From Maratus speciosus (taxonomy: Eukaryota > Arthropoda > Arachnida > Araneae > Salticidae): a stretch of 64,000 bases of DNA. Location of the stretch: assembly GCA_963932465.1 (NCBI GenBank), contig OZ010792.1:15269701-15333700 (forward strand). Reading direction: 5' to 3'. Of the stretch, positions 33,181 to 45,558 are shown piece by piece. The notes under the pieces were generated by a model that had not been told where the DNA came from, did no database searches, and was given only the letters and a program-made list of their open reading frames with translations. The position numbers were made by a program, and so were the translations under genes. Positions within the stretch are counted from its first letter, which is position 1; each line of letters begins with the position of its first letter.

Positions 33181-35001
33181 CACGCTATGCCCGCTGCGCT
33201 GGTCCATTTTTCCAAGCGAACCTTGAATCAAACGAAATGATGTGTTTGATCTTGTGATTTAAAGAAATAAGACCTTTAACTGAATGTCCTTCCGCAGTGC
33301 TGAATCGATATGAACGCCATTGTGCTATTATATTTTCTAATGTGCAGACAAATTTTCAGCTGTCACGGTCTAACTCTTTTATATTATCCCTCACAGTAGG
33401 ATTTGGTAAATAATGATAGTACAATATACAATATTTCATTTTGTATCAGAGCATTCTCGTTAAAAAGAGCCAATATGGTGAGAGTCCCGATCACAGAACT
33501 TTCCTCATCTATATTTTTAAATTATTTAAAGAAAATATATTTTAATGTCTCAGTGCCAACCTGATGATATAAACCAGTTTTTTTATTGTGTATTGTCGCA
33601 TGCTATATATTATAGCATCGATGCTGCAAGTGCAATCTAAATGTTTAGTACTTTTCTGGTATTTCAACACCATTGTCGCCAAGCGCGATTGTTGGCACCA
33701 AACGAAGCATTTGAAAAATAATAATAATAATAGCATTGTTTGCGCGAAAGTTATCATTTCAAAAATATATCATTTCAAAATTACAGAGTTTCGAAGACTA
33801 TTTTATTAAATGAATACAAATATATACTGAAAATAAAAACACAAATAAATATTATACAATAAAATATTTTATTTTAAATAGCAATTTAAACTACACAATG
33901 AAATTGTGTCTCTTAGCAATGTTGTAAACATTTCCATTTTTGAATCAGCAAAAAATGAAATTATAACTTAATTTTACTTATTAACAAGAAATATTTTCGA
34001 TTGAAAAAATAGTAAATGAAAAAATGCATGGTTACGACTAAAGAATAATTGAAGCCAAAAGTGATTCACGTTCAATAAATAGCAAGTTACAACGTTTGGC
34101 GCAATTAGGGCATCAGAAAGTGAGATTTGTTGCCAAATGGTATAATCAGTTATGAAAACAAACTTGATGGACTATTTTGCTTTAATATATTTATTTTAAA
34201 TGTATGTATATTATTAATGTTTTTTCATACATATTAAATGGGTTTCGATATAAAATTAGATAATTGGCGTTATTACGTTTAAAAAAAAAAAAAAAAAAAA
34301 AAAAATCTTGTGTATATGAAATGAAACAGTGAATAGGTTGTCAGAAAATATATTGCCAAATTTCCTTTTCCGCCAAGGCTATTTTTCCTATTTGGCCAAG
34401 GTACCGATATTGAAAAAGTACCAAAAAATCTTTGCATGTTCAGGTTTGAAATAAATCATACAGTAGCAAACATTTTGGTATAGTGTTGGTGTAATGTAAA
34501 TGTTGCAAAATGTCTCCAAAAAATTGTCCCAAATTACCCCAATTCTCTTTAAAACTCGATTATGGAATAGTACCGCTTTAAAAACAAAGAATCAATTTAA
34601 CTTATTTTATTAAGTTAATTATCATCAAACCACGACCGATAACATATATCATTTGTTTGTAGACTGGATTATTTAATTTATTTGTACCAAGTATTTCAAT
34701 TGTCTGTAGACTCGATTATGTAATTTATTTCCTTAATTAATGCATACTTTACAAACTAAACCTACTTTCCAATTTTCCAGATTTTTTTTAATCTATGGTT
34801 ACAGTTAGATGTATATATGTTTGTCACTGTCACGGTATTATAGTTTGATCTGCGAAATATTATTATAATATTCAATATGAGCACTATTTCTGATAGTATT
34901 AACAGTCATAGAAGCGGTCGTTTTTTGGTCACCAATCATTTTTTAAAATTATTTCTGTGATAGGTTGCCTCAAAAATCTCAAAGAAAAACAGAACTTTTA
35001 T
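33181..35001. other. Interior of the minus-strand Helitron, no gene recognised
   Basis: AT-rich. Contains a poly-A run (about 34281-34305) and small open frames on both strands around 33542-33809 that overlap each other and have no known motif. Confidence 0.5.
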
Positions 35002-35308
35002 GTTAGCCGGCCACATTTGATAAACAACAAAGTATTGTTCCCACTGCCATTCATTTAAAATATAAAGCTTTCACTCTTTTATTTTAAAATACACACATGT
35101 TAAATATACATATTACATACATTTAAAATAGTTGCTTTTCACCCATTTCATAAAAAATTCAAAAGGATAAAAATAACAAATAATGCTATAAACAAAAATA
35201 TTCTACTTCATCATCAATGTATTGTTTCTAATTTACACTTGGGAAAAATAAAATATGCTACTGCCCTGAAAAAAAAAATGATATTGGCGAGATTTGTGCC
35301 CGGCTAAC
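35002..35308. mobile_element. MITE with GTTAGCCGG inverted ends
   Basis: GTTAGCCGGCCACATTTG at the left is inverted at the right (GATTTGTGCCCGGCTAAC). 307 bp, AT-rich interior, no coding. Target duplication ambiguous. Nested in the minus-strand Helitron. Confidence 0.7.
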
Positions 35309-35616
35309 TTAAAAGACCGTAAAAAACATTCTCGCGTAGCTGGTTTCTACGAAATTTGTAAGTGAAATCTAAAACGAAAAATTTTGAAAGGAAATTGTGT
35401 TGGGGAAAACAGAGACCACTCTGACGCCTACATTAGTGAACAATCAAGTTTGATGTCAAATATCGGTCAGGAATTGTTTGATTAAACCCATTTAACGAAT
35501 ATTTCTCCCCAAATCGACGATGGTTAGCCAAATAGCAATGCTGTCATTTGAGATCTGTCATAAACAGATTCATCTGATTACATAATTTTCTATACTTTTC
35601 CTGTATAGGGGCCTTG

Positions 35617-35618
<2 letters not shown>

Positions 35619-35660
<42 letters not shown>
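35619..35660. repeat. Poly-T tract, about 42 nt
   Basis: An uninterrupted T run about 100 bp upstream of the nested Helitron. Confidence 0.9.
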
Positions 35661-35663
<3 letters not shown>

Positions 35664-35762
35664 CATGGCGCAATTCGGACTTAAAAAAGTGAGATTTGTG
35701 GACAAATGATATGAACAGCTATAAAAATAAATATGATGAACATTTATGTTTTTTTTTACCTA

Positions 35763-38609
35763 TCTATATATATAAAAGAAAGTCTGGATTTTGTATTAAT
35801 CAACGCGCAGCCAAAACTACTGAACCTAAAATCTTGAAAATCTGGGTAAAAATACTTCTTATGATATAGAGTGCCGCTAAGAAAGGATTTTCCAAAATTC
35901 CACCCCTAAGGGGGGTAAAAAACAGAACGAACTTTAAAAAAATGCCTTAAAAATCTGATTTTATAGTTATTTTTCAACTGATAACATATTTTGGTGTATT
36001 TTTGTATGCTGAATGGAATGGTACTAACTAAATTCTTTTAAGCCCAATAGTTCGAGAGATATTTCATATTTTTCTAATTTGGCACTATCTTTGGCGCCAA
36101 AACCTGAATTTTTGAAGTGATAATTTCTGCAAACTCATTCTTTTCATTCTGTTACTATAGCAAGGGAAAAAATTCAAATTGAATAATTTTTTAACCAATC
36201 TTTTCGGTTAAATAAAAACAACTTCTTCAATTAGAAAAAAAAAAATTCAAACGCCTCAAAAACTAAAACTAAAAACAAAACAAAACAAAAAAAAAAACTG
36301 TGGTACTTTCTCGTTCTAATTTTCCTCGCTATACTTTGCCAAAATGTATGGTATCGCGCCATTTATTTCAACCCTAATCGTGCAAACGATTTTTATTGCA
36401 AACCGTGCCACACATTAACATTTGCTAATTATTGAACGTGAATATTTTTATGCAGGAATTTTTAATGATGGAATTTATTTTATTCCATCATAATCTCGCA
36501 AAACTTTTTAATTTGTTATTTTTTTAATAGAAAATATTTATTACTGATACTGGTATAGATTTTACCATTTCGCAGTTAGCTGATGATGAGGAAGCTACAA
36601 TAAAATTATTTCAGAAGTTGGGAATTATACATACATACAAAAAATACATAATACATATAAAAATGTTTTGTTCAAAAAACCATGAATGTCTTCATTGAAA
36701 GAATGAAATGTTTACTGCAATGTGAGACATACGTATTACGTACGCCATGCTTCAGTAGTAAAAAATATTTACAATTTCAAGACTGCAATTTAAATTGACT
36801 TTATTTTATTACTTGCAAAATATTTATTTATTCTTATATTTTAAGTATTCATTTTGGTACCCGTCGACCAATTTCGCCAAATTATATAAATCGCCAAACC
36901 ACTCGCCAAATTATACAAATTGACATAATTTTTATTTTAAATAACGAAAGAACAAATAAATTAGTATAACATTAATAAAAATACATTTAAAACGTCGAAA
37001 TAAAAATCACCTGATGACGGAAATACGTGTAACTTGCTTAAAGTCAAGTGAATGTGACATTTACGATCAACCATTATTGGCATTAAATCTTATAGTTTGG
37101 AAATAGATTTTTGGTCGACGGGATAACCAAGTAGTACCATTATTTTTATTGATTTTAAAAAATGGTAGGTCAAAGACTGTAATTTTCAAAAGTTATATTT
37201 TTTAAATGCTCATTTTTTTTATCAAGAAAATTATTTTTTTTTCAAATGTATCATTTCATTTTTGTGCGAACTATTACGCTTAGTGACAATGGTGTTGGCA
37301 TAACAGGGAAATACCAAAACAGTTACTGATTTTATTTCAATTGTAAAGAAAAATGGTTTAATGAGCAATAAATATTGTAAATATTACTATAACTCAGATT
37401 CTACTGAACAGAATTTTGTAGAACTTACACTGTTAAATAGTAAATTTGGTTTATAAATGGTTTAATCTGTAAAAACCATCATTCTAAGTTGCTACGGGAG
37501 TTCTAAAATTAGGTGAACTCGATTATGAAAGATTTCAAGTCAACGAATTAAATGCACAGTAAGTTAGATAATATTTCAGAGATTTTTTCAATATTTGTCA
37601 TATCATTCTGTGTTGTTTAGTTACAGAGCTATGCGGAAAAAGTTCTCAGTGGTACAGAAAGAAAATTGGAAGATATACGCTTAGAGAGTATATATGCTAT
37701 AGTTATGGAAGTTGAGCTGAGTTCCTCAAAAAATTCAGAAGTGATGCAGTATATACCTACCCTTACCTCCCAGATATTTCTATAATCATGTTAACGCGAT
37801 TATGAAAGTTATACTTAACTATCTCAATATATATATAATGCAAAGAGAAATTTCATTCCGGCCGCTTATATCTTCAGTTCTGCTAGATTTTGACGGCACT
37901 TACATTGTTAGATAATTTTTCAGAAAAGATGTTAGTATAAAACATAACGTTCTACGTTGCTTAGTTAAATAATAATGGGGAAAGTTCTAAATCAGATGAA
38001 CCCAATTTTGAAAGATTTGCTTTTTTTAAAGGTTCCACTGAATGAATTTTTATGGGATTAAAACTGTTAATTAGATCATTTTTAGGGAAGGTTACGGCAT
38101 ATTTTCCTGTTTAAAAGATTCTGCTAAGTGGATTTCGATGAAACTTAACCGGTTAATTAATTTTTCAGTGAATGTTTTAGTATAAAGCACATATCATTTG
38201 CTGTTGCTTGATTGTAGAATTATAGATGAAAGTTCTACAATCAGGCGAACACAATTATTATGAACGATCAGCCTTTTGAATAAGTCCAATTAACAGATTC
38301 TGATGAGACTTGCATTGATAATTTTTTATGAACGCTTTTAGTATATTACATATTGTTCTATTGTTCTTTACCGAATCCTACACTAACAGATCGACTAAAG
38401 AAATTGGTCCTTAACAGTCTAAATTTTGTATGACTCAATAAGAGATATAATAGCGTAATGACATTCATATTGCTTTCAGCAATTCGGTTGGATACACCAG
38501 GTAAATGTCCATATTGCTTTAAAATGCATGATAAAATTCACAGATATATTTTGTTTCATTCAAGATTTCTTTAGAAAAACCGACCAGCGTAGCGGGCGAA
38601 GGCGGCTAG
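35763..38609 (+). mobile_element. Helitron, plus strand, 2847 bp, A/T target
   Basis: Starts TCTATATATATAAAAGAAAG after A (35762) and ends GACCAGCGTAGCGGGCGAAG, GCGG, CTAG (38606-38609) before T (38610). Early sequence ATCAACGCGCAGCCAAAACT and CACCCCTAAGGGGGGTAAAA is typical of arthropod Helitron 5' regions as I remember them. ~190-bp direct repeats fill 37380-38450 (blocks like GATTCTGCTGAAC-TTACACTGTTAA and TTTTAGTATA-AACATA). No Rep/helicase gene seen. Confidence 0.9.
36856..37128. mobile_element. MITE with GGTACCCGTCGACCAA inverted ends, nested in the Helitron
   Basis: GGTACCCGTCGACCAA at the left is inverted at the right as TTGGTCGACGGGATAACC (two-base insertion). About 273 bp. TCGCCAAA words cluster just inside the left end. 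Non-coding. Confidence 0.7.
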
Positions 38610-39306
38610 TGTATTCATAAAATAAACTTTTCAATGAAATACATTATTACTATTATTATTAATATTCAATTTAATTCTGTTTTTAAATAAAAAGAGATAA
38701 ATGGCTTCTTTATAGTAAATAAATTTTATAATTATTGAACAAAAAATACTCATTGAAACTTTACTTCTTCCGTTAAGCCCATTTTCTGCATCTCGCCAAG
38801 GGATTGCCAAGGATCGCCAAGGATATTGGAAGATTACCAAAATTTCCCCCATTGATATATAACTAAGCAATGTAGAACAATATATTATATGCTAAAATTG
38901 TCTTTCAAAATTTACCAAACAAACAATGCAAACCTAGAAAAAACAGTACATTAGAACTTTTTAAAAAGGTACTTTTTTGATAACTGGGGTTACCAGATTA
39001 CACAATTCTCCCCATAGCTGTATAGCTGAGCAAGAAGAAGGATATGTTAGATACTTAAACCCTCCCTGTAAAATTATCTGATTAAAAGTGCGAGTTCTAT
39101 CGAAAAACAATCGGCAGAATCTTTTCAAAAGATTATTTTTTCATAATCTGGTTCATCTCATTAAGGAACTTTAAACCAGAATTCAATACCTAAGCAACGT
39201 AGACAACGTAATGTTATGTTATATACTAAAACCTTTCAAAAAATTACATATTTAACAGTGCAAGTTCAGCGGAACTTGAGTTATAAGCAACCGTAGCGAA
39301 ATTTCC

Positions 39307-39372
39307 ATTTGTATTATATGTATATATATATATATAATTCCATTTGTATTATATATATACATATATATGTGT
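39307..39372. repeat. AT/GT dinucleotide microsatellite
   Basis: Two TATATA stretches and a GTGTGTGTG tract separated by a duplicated TTCCATTTGTATTATAT. Confidence 0.85.
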
Positions 39373-40147
39373 GTGTGGTAGAATTAGATTACTCCAAAAA
39401 AGATACCGTCCGCTTGAAAAATCACCAATATTGTAAACGTCGCTCAAACCAATGCTACGCTTATGCCTTTTTGGTTTAAAACCATATTATTTGGCGATAA
39501 AATCAATATCGTAAATAAACATACAACATCTAACTCAGTAGTACCATTATTTTAAGTCTAATGATGGATGCGTTTGATAAAAATAAAAAGTAAATAAAAA
39601 AAGAATCCAAAACAAAAACAAAATTGTCAGTCTAATATTGTCTTATCAAATTTTCTAGCGCATTTTTCTTAACCTGACGCAATAGATAAATCGCCAAATG
39701 TTGTTTAAAACTGCAATCTTTTTTTTTTTTTTTGAATAAATTTTTACACATTACGAATATTCTCTTTCTTATTTAAATTAAATATTTTCTTTTTATAATA
39801 TTACCACTCGTCAAAACTGTTTTTCATTTTCTCTTTTTTTTTTCTTTTAATTAAAATTGGTAACAGTTTTTTCTTTTATTTTTCAAGGTGTAATAGCCGT
39901 TTTAATTTTTTTTATCAACGATAAATTTCGCCAAGAAATAAAATGGTAAACCTTATCGTCCAAAGTAACAGAACTTTCCGTCATAATTCTATAACTAATC
40001 TAGGTAGAATAATGTGTTATAGCTTAAAACATTTCCTGAAACGATACCTATCTAACGGTATAAGTTTCCTAAAAATCCATGCGGTAGAACTCGAAATCTA
40101 GGCATTCGGAACGAAAATTCCGTTTGGATTTTATATATATAATAGAT

Positions 40148-40305
40148 GACCAAATAATAATATTGCCAAACAGTTTAAATTTAAAAGCATATTTACATGA
40201 GAGATTTATTTCAAATTTGGAGATGATCTTTTTAATATAGAATTATAGAATTTATAGATGATCTTTTTAATATATTTTAGAATTGCAGGCAATTCTAAGG
40301 CAGCG

Positions 40306-40354
<49 letters not shown>

Positions 40355-40873
40355 CTAAAAATAAAAATTATTTTCAGGTGAATATAACAAAAATAAAGAA
40401 AATTTTGGTGAAAATTACGTCAGATTTAAAATGTTGCATTTAAAATTTCCTATTAAAAATCTTCTTCTCAGAGCGTTGTTAAAAAAATGCCAGGAAGCAA
40501 AGACTCTGTTTACTTAGTTAATTTAATATTAGCTAATTTTCAAATGTTTAAGTTCCGTAATTTGACGCGCATCCGCTGCACGTAAGATAACACGATTTTC
40601 TACCAGAATTTATTTTAAATAAAATGTGACTTGCTTCTACTTAGCACTTATTTGACTTCTTTTTCTTCAATAAAATTTCCGGTTTGAAAAAGGCTTAACT
40701 AAGCCGCGGCGGATACGCTGGAAATTACGGTAATCTTATTTAATAAAGCACGATAACGGCAATTAACAGCAACTGAATCGAACTTAAAATCTTTCAGTGA
40801 AAGGGCATGGAAAAATGTTTACAGGTAGATCGCCATTTGTTTTTTAATTATAATTCAATCTTCCGTAATCGTT
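40148..40873. other. Diverged direct repeats and an (AT)n microsatellite
   Basis: Continues the old direct repeat of 32290-33175 (CAAATAATAATATTGCCAAAC, GGTGAAAATTACGTCAGATTT). (AT)n spans about 40309-40351. Confidence 0.6.
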
Positions 40874-41049
40874 TTAACCCTTTCCGGCACAGAAAAATTA
40901 TGTTCGTAAATTGATGAGATGATTGACACCGGAATTTACAAACGACTTTTTTTAGAAATTAAAATCTTGTTACTTTAAAATATCATTGTAAAAGAAAAAA
41001 AAATTGTGTCGTTGGTCGACGTTGGACCACTGCGCCGGAAAGCTTTTAA
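40874..41049. mobile_element. TTAA MITE, TTTCCGGC type
   Basis: TTAACCCTTTCCGGCACAG at the left and CTGCGCCGGAAAGCTTTTAA at the right. Interior ATTGACACCGGAATTTACAA is the shared family signal. Confidence 0.75.
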
Positions 41050-41144
41050 GCAGATCAAATTAACCAGCTTCACGAGTCTGAACGGGGGTTGTCCAGCGTA
41101 GCTCGTAAGCAGAAATTTAATAAAATTTTTATAAAAAAAATAAT

Positions 41145-41560
41145 ACTTTAAGGACAATGTCGACCATCAAAGTCAACTTTTTTATATATTAATAATTTAT
41201 TTTTCCAAAGTCACAGTAAATATTTTTATTATTAAATATCAATTTAAATCTCGGATAAAATATCTTTAATGGTTCTTGAAATAATCAAAATTTCAATTTT
41301 CTAAACGTTGATAAATTAGCGCTCTTTAAAATGCATTATGCGCAATCCAGTTTTAAATACAGATTCAAACTTCCTCCACAATAATAATTTTATACATAAA
41401 AATACATGTTAGGGAAATTTTATTGTTTATTTTATAATTAAAGCTTCTGAAAATGAACCTAATTTGAATTCTATTTATTTTAATAAAAATTATATTGAAA
41501 TTTTAATTTCGTTTATTTTTTAACATGAAAATGTTACCTCTATAAGAATTGAGGTCACTC
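41145..41560. repeat. Dispersed repeat shared with 50130-50500
   Basis: Shared blocks: TTTTATATATTAATAATTTATT, TTTAATGGTTCTTGAAATAATC, GCGCAATCCAGTTTTA and AAAGCTTCTGAAAATGAACC. Non-coding. Confidence 0.75.
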
Positions 41561-41631
41561 TATAACTAATTGACTTTTATTTATAAAATTGAAAACAACG
41601 TGTTAAGAAATCTTTATTTTATCAATTAAAG

Positions 41632-41815
41632 TAGGGATGCACAATCTGTGCCCCACGGGCCACAGATTTTACCAGCATTTTTATCCAGAAAAATTTTCCT
41701 AATCAATTGACAGAAATTTTGCTACAGAAATTTTGCTATTAAACAATTTAAATGTTACTTTTAAATTTTTTTGTAGTGGCAAACAATTTTCTGGCTAAAA
41801 AGTTGTGCAGCACTA
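41632..41815 (+). mobile_element. hAT MITE, 184 bp, target duplication AATTRAAG
   Basis: TAGGGATGCACAATC at the left, TTGTGCAGCACTA at the right, the TAGxG start typical of hAT. AATTAAAG (41624-41631) and AATTGAAG (41816-41823) match at 7 of 8 bases. GTGCCCCACGGGCCAC lies near the left end. Confidence 0.85.
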
Positions 41816-41823
41816 AATTGAAG

Positions 41824-42415
41824 TTTTTCAAAAGTATACACATATATAAATTTTTATATTTATTTTTATACATAATACAACTTTAAGGAAAGAATTATTC
41901 TTGCATGCATTGCGGCATGATTTCTCAAATTTGATAGGCTAAAACAAACCAATATACTTTTAATGAGTTATGATATAATGTGTTTTCAAAATGACCTGCC
42001 ATGAAAAAAAAAATAAATAAATAAAACTTACAGTTCCCGATCTTTGGTTTTTTCTTTAAACTCGAAATATGGAGATTTTTCTATACAAAAGCAGTCGTGA
42101 ATTCTAAATTTCTTACTTGAGAAACATAATAATAGGCCATTGTGTACCTCTATGCGTTTAATACATTCAGCGAAAATTTCGGGAAATTCTACGCAACCAT
42201 TTTTCAGAAATCGTGCGCGCAATGATCGAAATCTCTGTTTTGAGGGAATTGACTTTAAAGATTAAATCACCCCTTGAACATATAAAAAAAATTCCAGCGT
42301 TTTACACATAACTTCTCTTTTTTTGCGATTCTTTTTTGTAAGCGGTTCGTGTTTATGTGTTTCTAAATAATCATATTTAATTATAAGCAATTTTTAAAAA
42401 ATCGATTTTTGAATG
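41824..42415. other. AT-rich spacer between two hAT MITEs
   Basis: Nothing recognised; a short minus-strand frame at 42028-42222 has no known motif. Confidence 0.5.
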
Positions 42416-42423
42416 CTTTAAAG

Positions 42424-42593
42424 TAGTGCTGCACAAATGTTTTGCGAGAAAATTGGTTGCTACCACAAAAAAATTTAAAAGTAACATTTGAATTATTTAA
42501 TAGCAAAGATTCTGTCAAATAATTAGGGAAAATATTCTGCGTAAAAATAAAGGTACTCATGGTGGCCCGCGGGCCATAGGTTGTGCACCACTA
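42424..42593 (-). mobile_element. hAT MITE, 170 bp, exact target duplication CTTTAAAG
   Basis: Reverse-complement relative of 41632-41815: TAGTGCTGCACAAATG at the left, GTTGTGCACCACTA at the right, GTGGCCCGCGGGCCA near the right end. CTTTAAAG is duplicated exactly at 42416-42423 and 42594-42601. Confidence 0.9.
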
Positions 42594-42601
42594 CTTTAAA
42601 G

Positions 42602-43563
42602 GGTACATGATCAGTTAAATGACATTATTTTTAGTAATGCATATATATAGTCATCAAATAATGATCATATTATATGTACACTACTAAAAACAATCAGAGG
42701 AGGACATGGTTTTAACAAAATTACGCAAATATTTACACCGATAAGTAACGTAAAATAAAGCATCCATAATTTAAAGCGCAGAAGAAAATAGATAAAAAAG
42801 ACTTCACAAGCAAATTAAAGTTTTTGATATAAAAAACTAAACTAGTTGGATGTGCCAATCTCAATCTTTCTTCTATCTCATATACTTTAATCTTACAAAA
42901 TGTTCTTACAGATATCAATATTATCTTATATATCTTTATTAGTTCAATACTATATCAACTTTGACTTTCATCTTAAATTTCTGCTTCAGTCAATTAATCG
43001 GATTTTCAATTAATCGGAATTTCTAGCAATTTCAAGTTAATTGTTTTTAAACGTTTTCTGAATAACGAACTTCATATAAAGAAGTGGTCAAGATATTATA
43101 TTTTAGATAAAGAGAATTGTTAATATTTTAAATGTTATAAAAGACTTTTTTCCTGCACTATGACTAATAAAAAAAAAACTGTAAATGCCATTCAAAGTTA
43201 GATTATGTTCTTTTCTCGGAATAAATAAGCATTATTTCATATTCATAGGCAATGCCGTAAAAACACATAACAATTTTAAATATCGTAAAAGTATTTTCAC
43301 TGCAGTGTTGCTAATAAAAAAACTATTAATGTTATTCACACTTAGATTACTTCTAGCAAATTTTAGATAATTGTTCTTTAAAGTTCTCTAAATGGCGTGT
43401 ATCATAAAATGATGTGATTAAGCTATATATTAGGTAACAATATCGGTTTATATTTTAATAATATATCAATAATTTCAATGTGTCCAATAAAAAAAACTGT
43501 AAATGGCATTCAAATTCAGATTATTTCTAGCAATTTCAAGGTAATAGTTTTTAAACCTTTTTT
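42602..43563. repeat. ~180-bp repeat array with a Helitron 3' fragment
   Basis: Units near 43154, 43301 and 43477 (ACTAATAAAAAAA, CTGTAAATGCCATTCA, TTTCTAGCAATTTCAAG). A head module with ATAATGATCATATTAT lies near 42655 and the Helitron-like fragment at 42842-43005. The array is cut by repeat Y at 43564 and resumes at about 45840. Confidence 0.8.
42842..43005 (-). mobile_element. Helitron-like 3'-end fragment
   Basis: CTAG at 42842-42845 and the same sequence as 2874-3040 for about 165 bp (TTGGATGTGCCAATC, TTCTTCTATCTCATA, TTAAATTTCTGCT). Confidence 0.55.
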
Positions 43564-43819
43564 AACCATTTCGAAAAATGGTTATTGTCCTCAGTCAGGG
43601 TAGGAAATCAAAAACATATCTGAAGCGTTTTATTAGTTGAATCCTGCATTTTATTCGTTTTCTGATTGGTCTATACAGTAATCTGTATTTTCCCTTAACT
43701 TTCAATAGAGATGGATACTTCTGTTGCTACTATGACAAAAAAGTAATAAAAACTACAAAAAAAAAAAACCTCAGAAACAAATTGTGATACAGCTTTCAAA
43801 CAAATTGCATTTAAAAGTA

Positions 43820-45558
43820 GGGGAAGGTGTTGTACCTCTGACCATATTGTTCCTTTGACCACCTAAGCTGTAGCGCCATCTAGCAGCATTTTATGAATTT
43901 TGGTGCAATTAGTGCATAGTTCCATCACTAGAGGGATTGTACATCCTACTGTGGATTATTCAAGTCAAAAGGCATTCCTGTGAATAATAATAATCCATTT
44001 CCATAATAAAAAATGTAAGTATTTATTTGCTAATGTTTTGCCTAATAATAATTTTGTGCTATGCCTTTGTTGATAGAAATAATTTGACATGGTAGCTATA
44101 GACTTTTATAAATATGGTTCGGCTTGTGAAAATGATTATCCTAACCCTAAAACTGTAGCATGCATTGTAATTTGCACTAGCATGGTGTTGTACCTCTGAC
44201 CATGATCAGGTGTTGTTCCTTTGACCAGGTCAAATGTACAACGCTATTAAAAAACTTTCTAAACATTTAAACTTTTATGATTTGCTTACTACAACTGTCT
44301 TGAAATTAATTTACGATATTTTTTTTCTTCAGTTTTTCATAAAAAATTTTAAAAAAATGTGCAGACTGGGGTAAGCACAGTTCATGTGCCCTAAACTCAT
44401 AGCCTTTCAAAGAAAAAAAAGAAGTTAGAGGGATAACATCTGCCGAAAGGGGAACAACTATCACTATGATTATTGCTCTTAGTGCATCCGGGAAACATCA
44501 TTACCCCTTTGTTTGTTTTCCCCCTGTCAACATTAAACAAGTTATGCTTCACAGAACGCCTCTTGGATTAACCGGGGCTCCAAACCTGTCAGGCTGGTCA
44601 AATGAGACTATATTCCAACACTTATTTCAACATTTTCTGAAAAATGTTAGACCTAGTACTGAAAGACCAGTATTGTTATTATTTCATAACCATCAATCTC
44701 ATATTACCATAACAATAATTGTTTTAGCCAAGGCTAGTGGTCTGACTAATGACGTTTCGTACACGCTCTAGCAATAAAATGCAATTCCTTGGTCTGGGTG
44801 TTCATGGTCCTTTGAAAGCCTTTTATGATCAAGCTGTAAATAATTGGAGGATTGTCCAGCAAATGTTAGAAAGCCTGTATCAATCTACAACATTGCTGAA
44901 TTTGCGTGCATAGAAGATTCTAATGCCGTAGTTCGAAACAATATTATGAAAGGTTTTAAGGTTACAAGGATTGTGCTTTTCAATGATAATGCTTTCTCTG
45001 ATGACGAATTTCTTGCAGCTACTGTAACAGACAGACCGATGCTGAATGAAACTGATTTTGATAAACCATCAGCGGGTGGTGTAGCTCAAACTGACGATAT
45101 CATTCCTCAATGTAGCAGTTTAAATTTATCGCCACTTATCATAACACCTGAAACTGTGACACCTGATCCAAAAGTGCAATAACTTGCATCCTGACTTATA
45201 CTCTTGAAAAGCTAATTATTGAAGCTGAAAAAAAAAAGCAACACCCTAAACGCAAGAAACAATGATATTGAATAAAATGATTTTTTTCTTCATTGTTGCG
45301 TTGTCTAATTGACTGGTCAGAGGTACAACAACCCATGGTCAAAGGTACAACACATAGTTGTACCTTTGACCACAATGTTATTATTCTTTAAAAATGAAAT
45401 TAAACATAATAAAAGTAATTCCAGAAACTTGAAAAAATTACATATGATAAACCAGATGATATAGATTATAATAAAACAAAGAAATTGAATTTAGCCTTAA
45501 TAGTTGAGCTACGAAAATTAAAATATTGCAAAGTGGCCAAAGGAACAACACCTTCTCC
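43820..45558 (+). mobile_element. Pogo-like DNA transposon, 1739 bp, TA target duplication
   Basis: GGGGAAGGTGTTGTACC at the left and AACAACACCTTCTCC at the right, TA at 43818-43819 and 45559-45560. The empty counterpart is the single TA at 6417-6418. The words GTTGTACCTCTGACCA and GTTGTTCCTTTGACCA recur at 43827, 43850, 44189 and 44213, and inverted at about 45312, 45331 and 45535, with one more direct copy near 45357. They look like subterminal binding sites. It carries a broken transposase. Confidence 0.9.
44400..45182 (+). pseudogene. Pogo/Jerky-type DDE transposase, C-terminal half, degraded
   Basis: ITSAERGTTITMIIALSASG, then HRTPLGLTGAPNLSGWSNET, then PVLLLFHNHQSH (about 44466-44700) is the DDE-superfamily endonuclease pattern; the position usually written D in the DNHxSH motif is H here (LFHNH). 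After a stop at 44769 and a frame change come VHGPLKAFYDQAVNNW (about 44800-44850) and VSIYNIAEFA, GFKVTRIVLFND, DDEFLAATVTDRP (44878-45050), the usual end of the family. The N-terminal DNA-binding half is not recognisable. Not functional. Confidence 0.85.

Larger units (their letters stand above)
33177..40146 (-). mobile_element. Helitron, minus strand, split by another Helitron
   Basis: The minus-strand 5' end is TCTATTATATATATAAAATCC (from 40146 leftwards) after A; the 3' end is GACCAGCGCAGCGGGCATAG, CGTG, CTAG (ends 33177) before T. The interior includes ~190-bp direct repeats (38870-39290) homologous to those in the nested plus-strand Helitron. Excluding the nested copy it is about 4.1 kb. 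No Rep/helicase gene was recognised, so it is non-autonomous or decayed. An empty-site relative lies at 32440-32500. Confidence 0.8.

Noticed and set aside
44844..45182. A separate gene starting at the ATG at 44844
   Set aside because: The frame is the C-terminal continuation of the pogo-like transposase, separated from the upstream part by a stop and frame change; the ATG is incidental.
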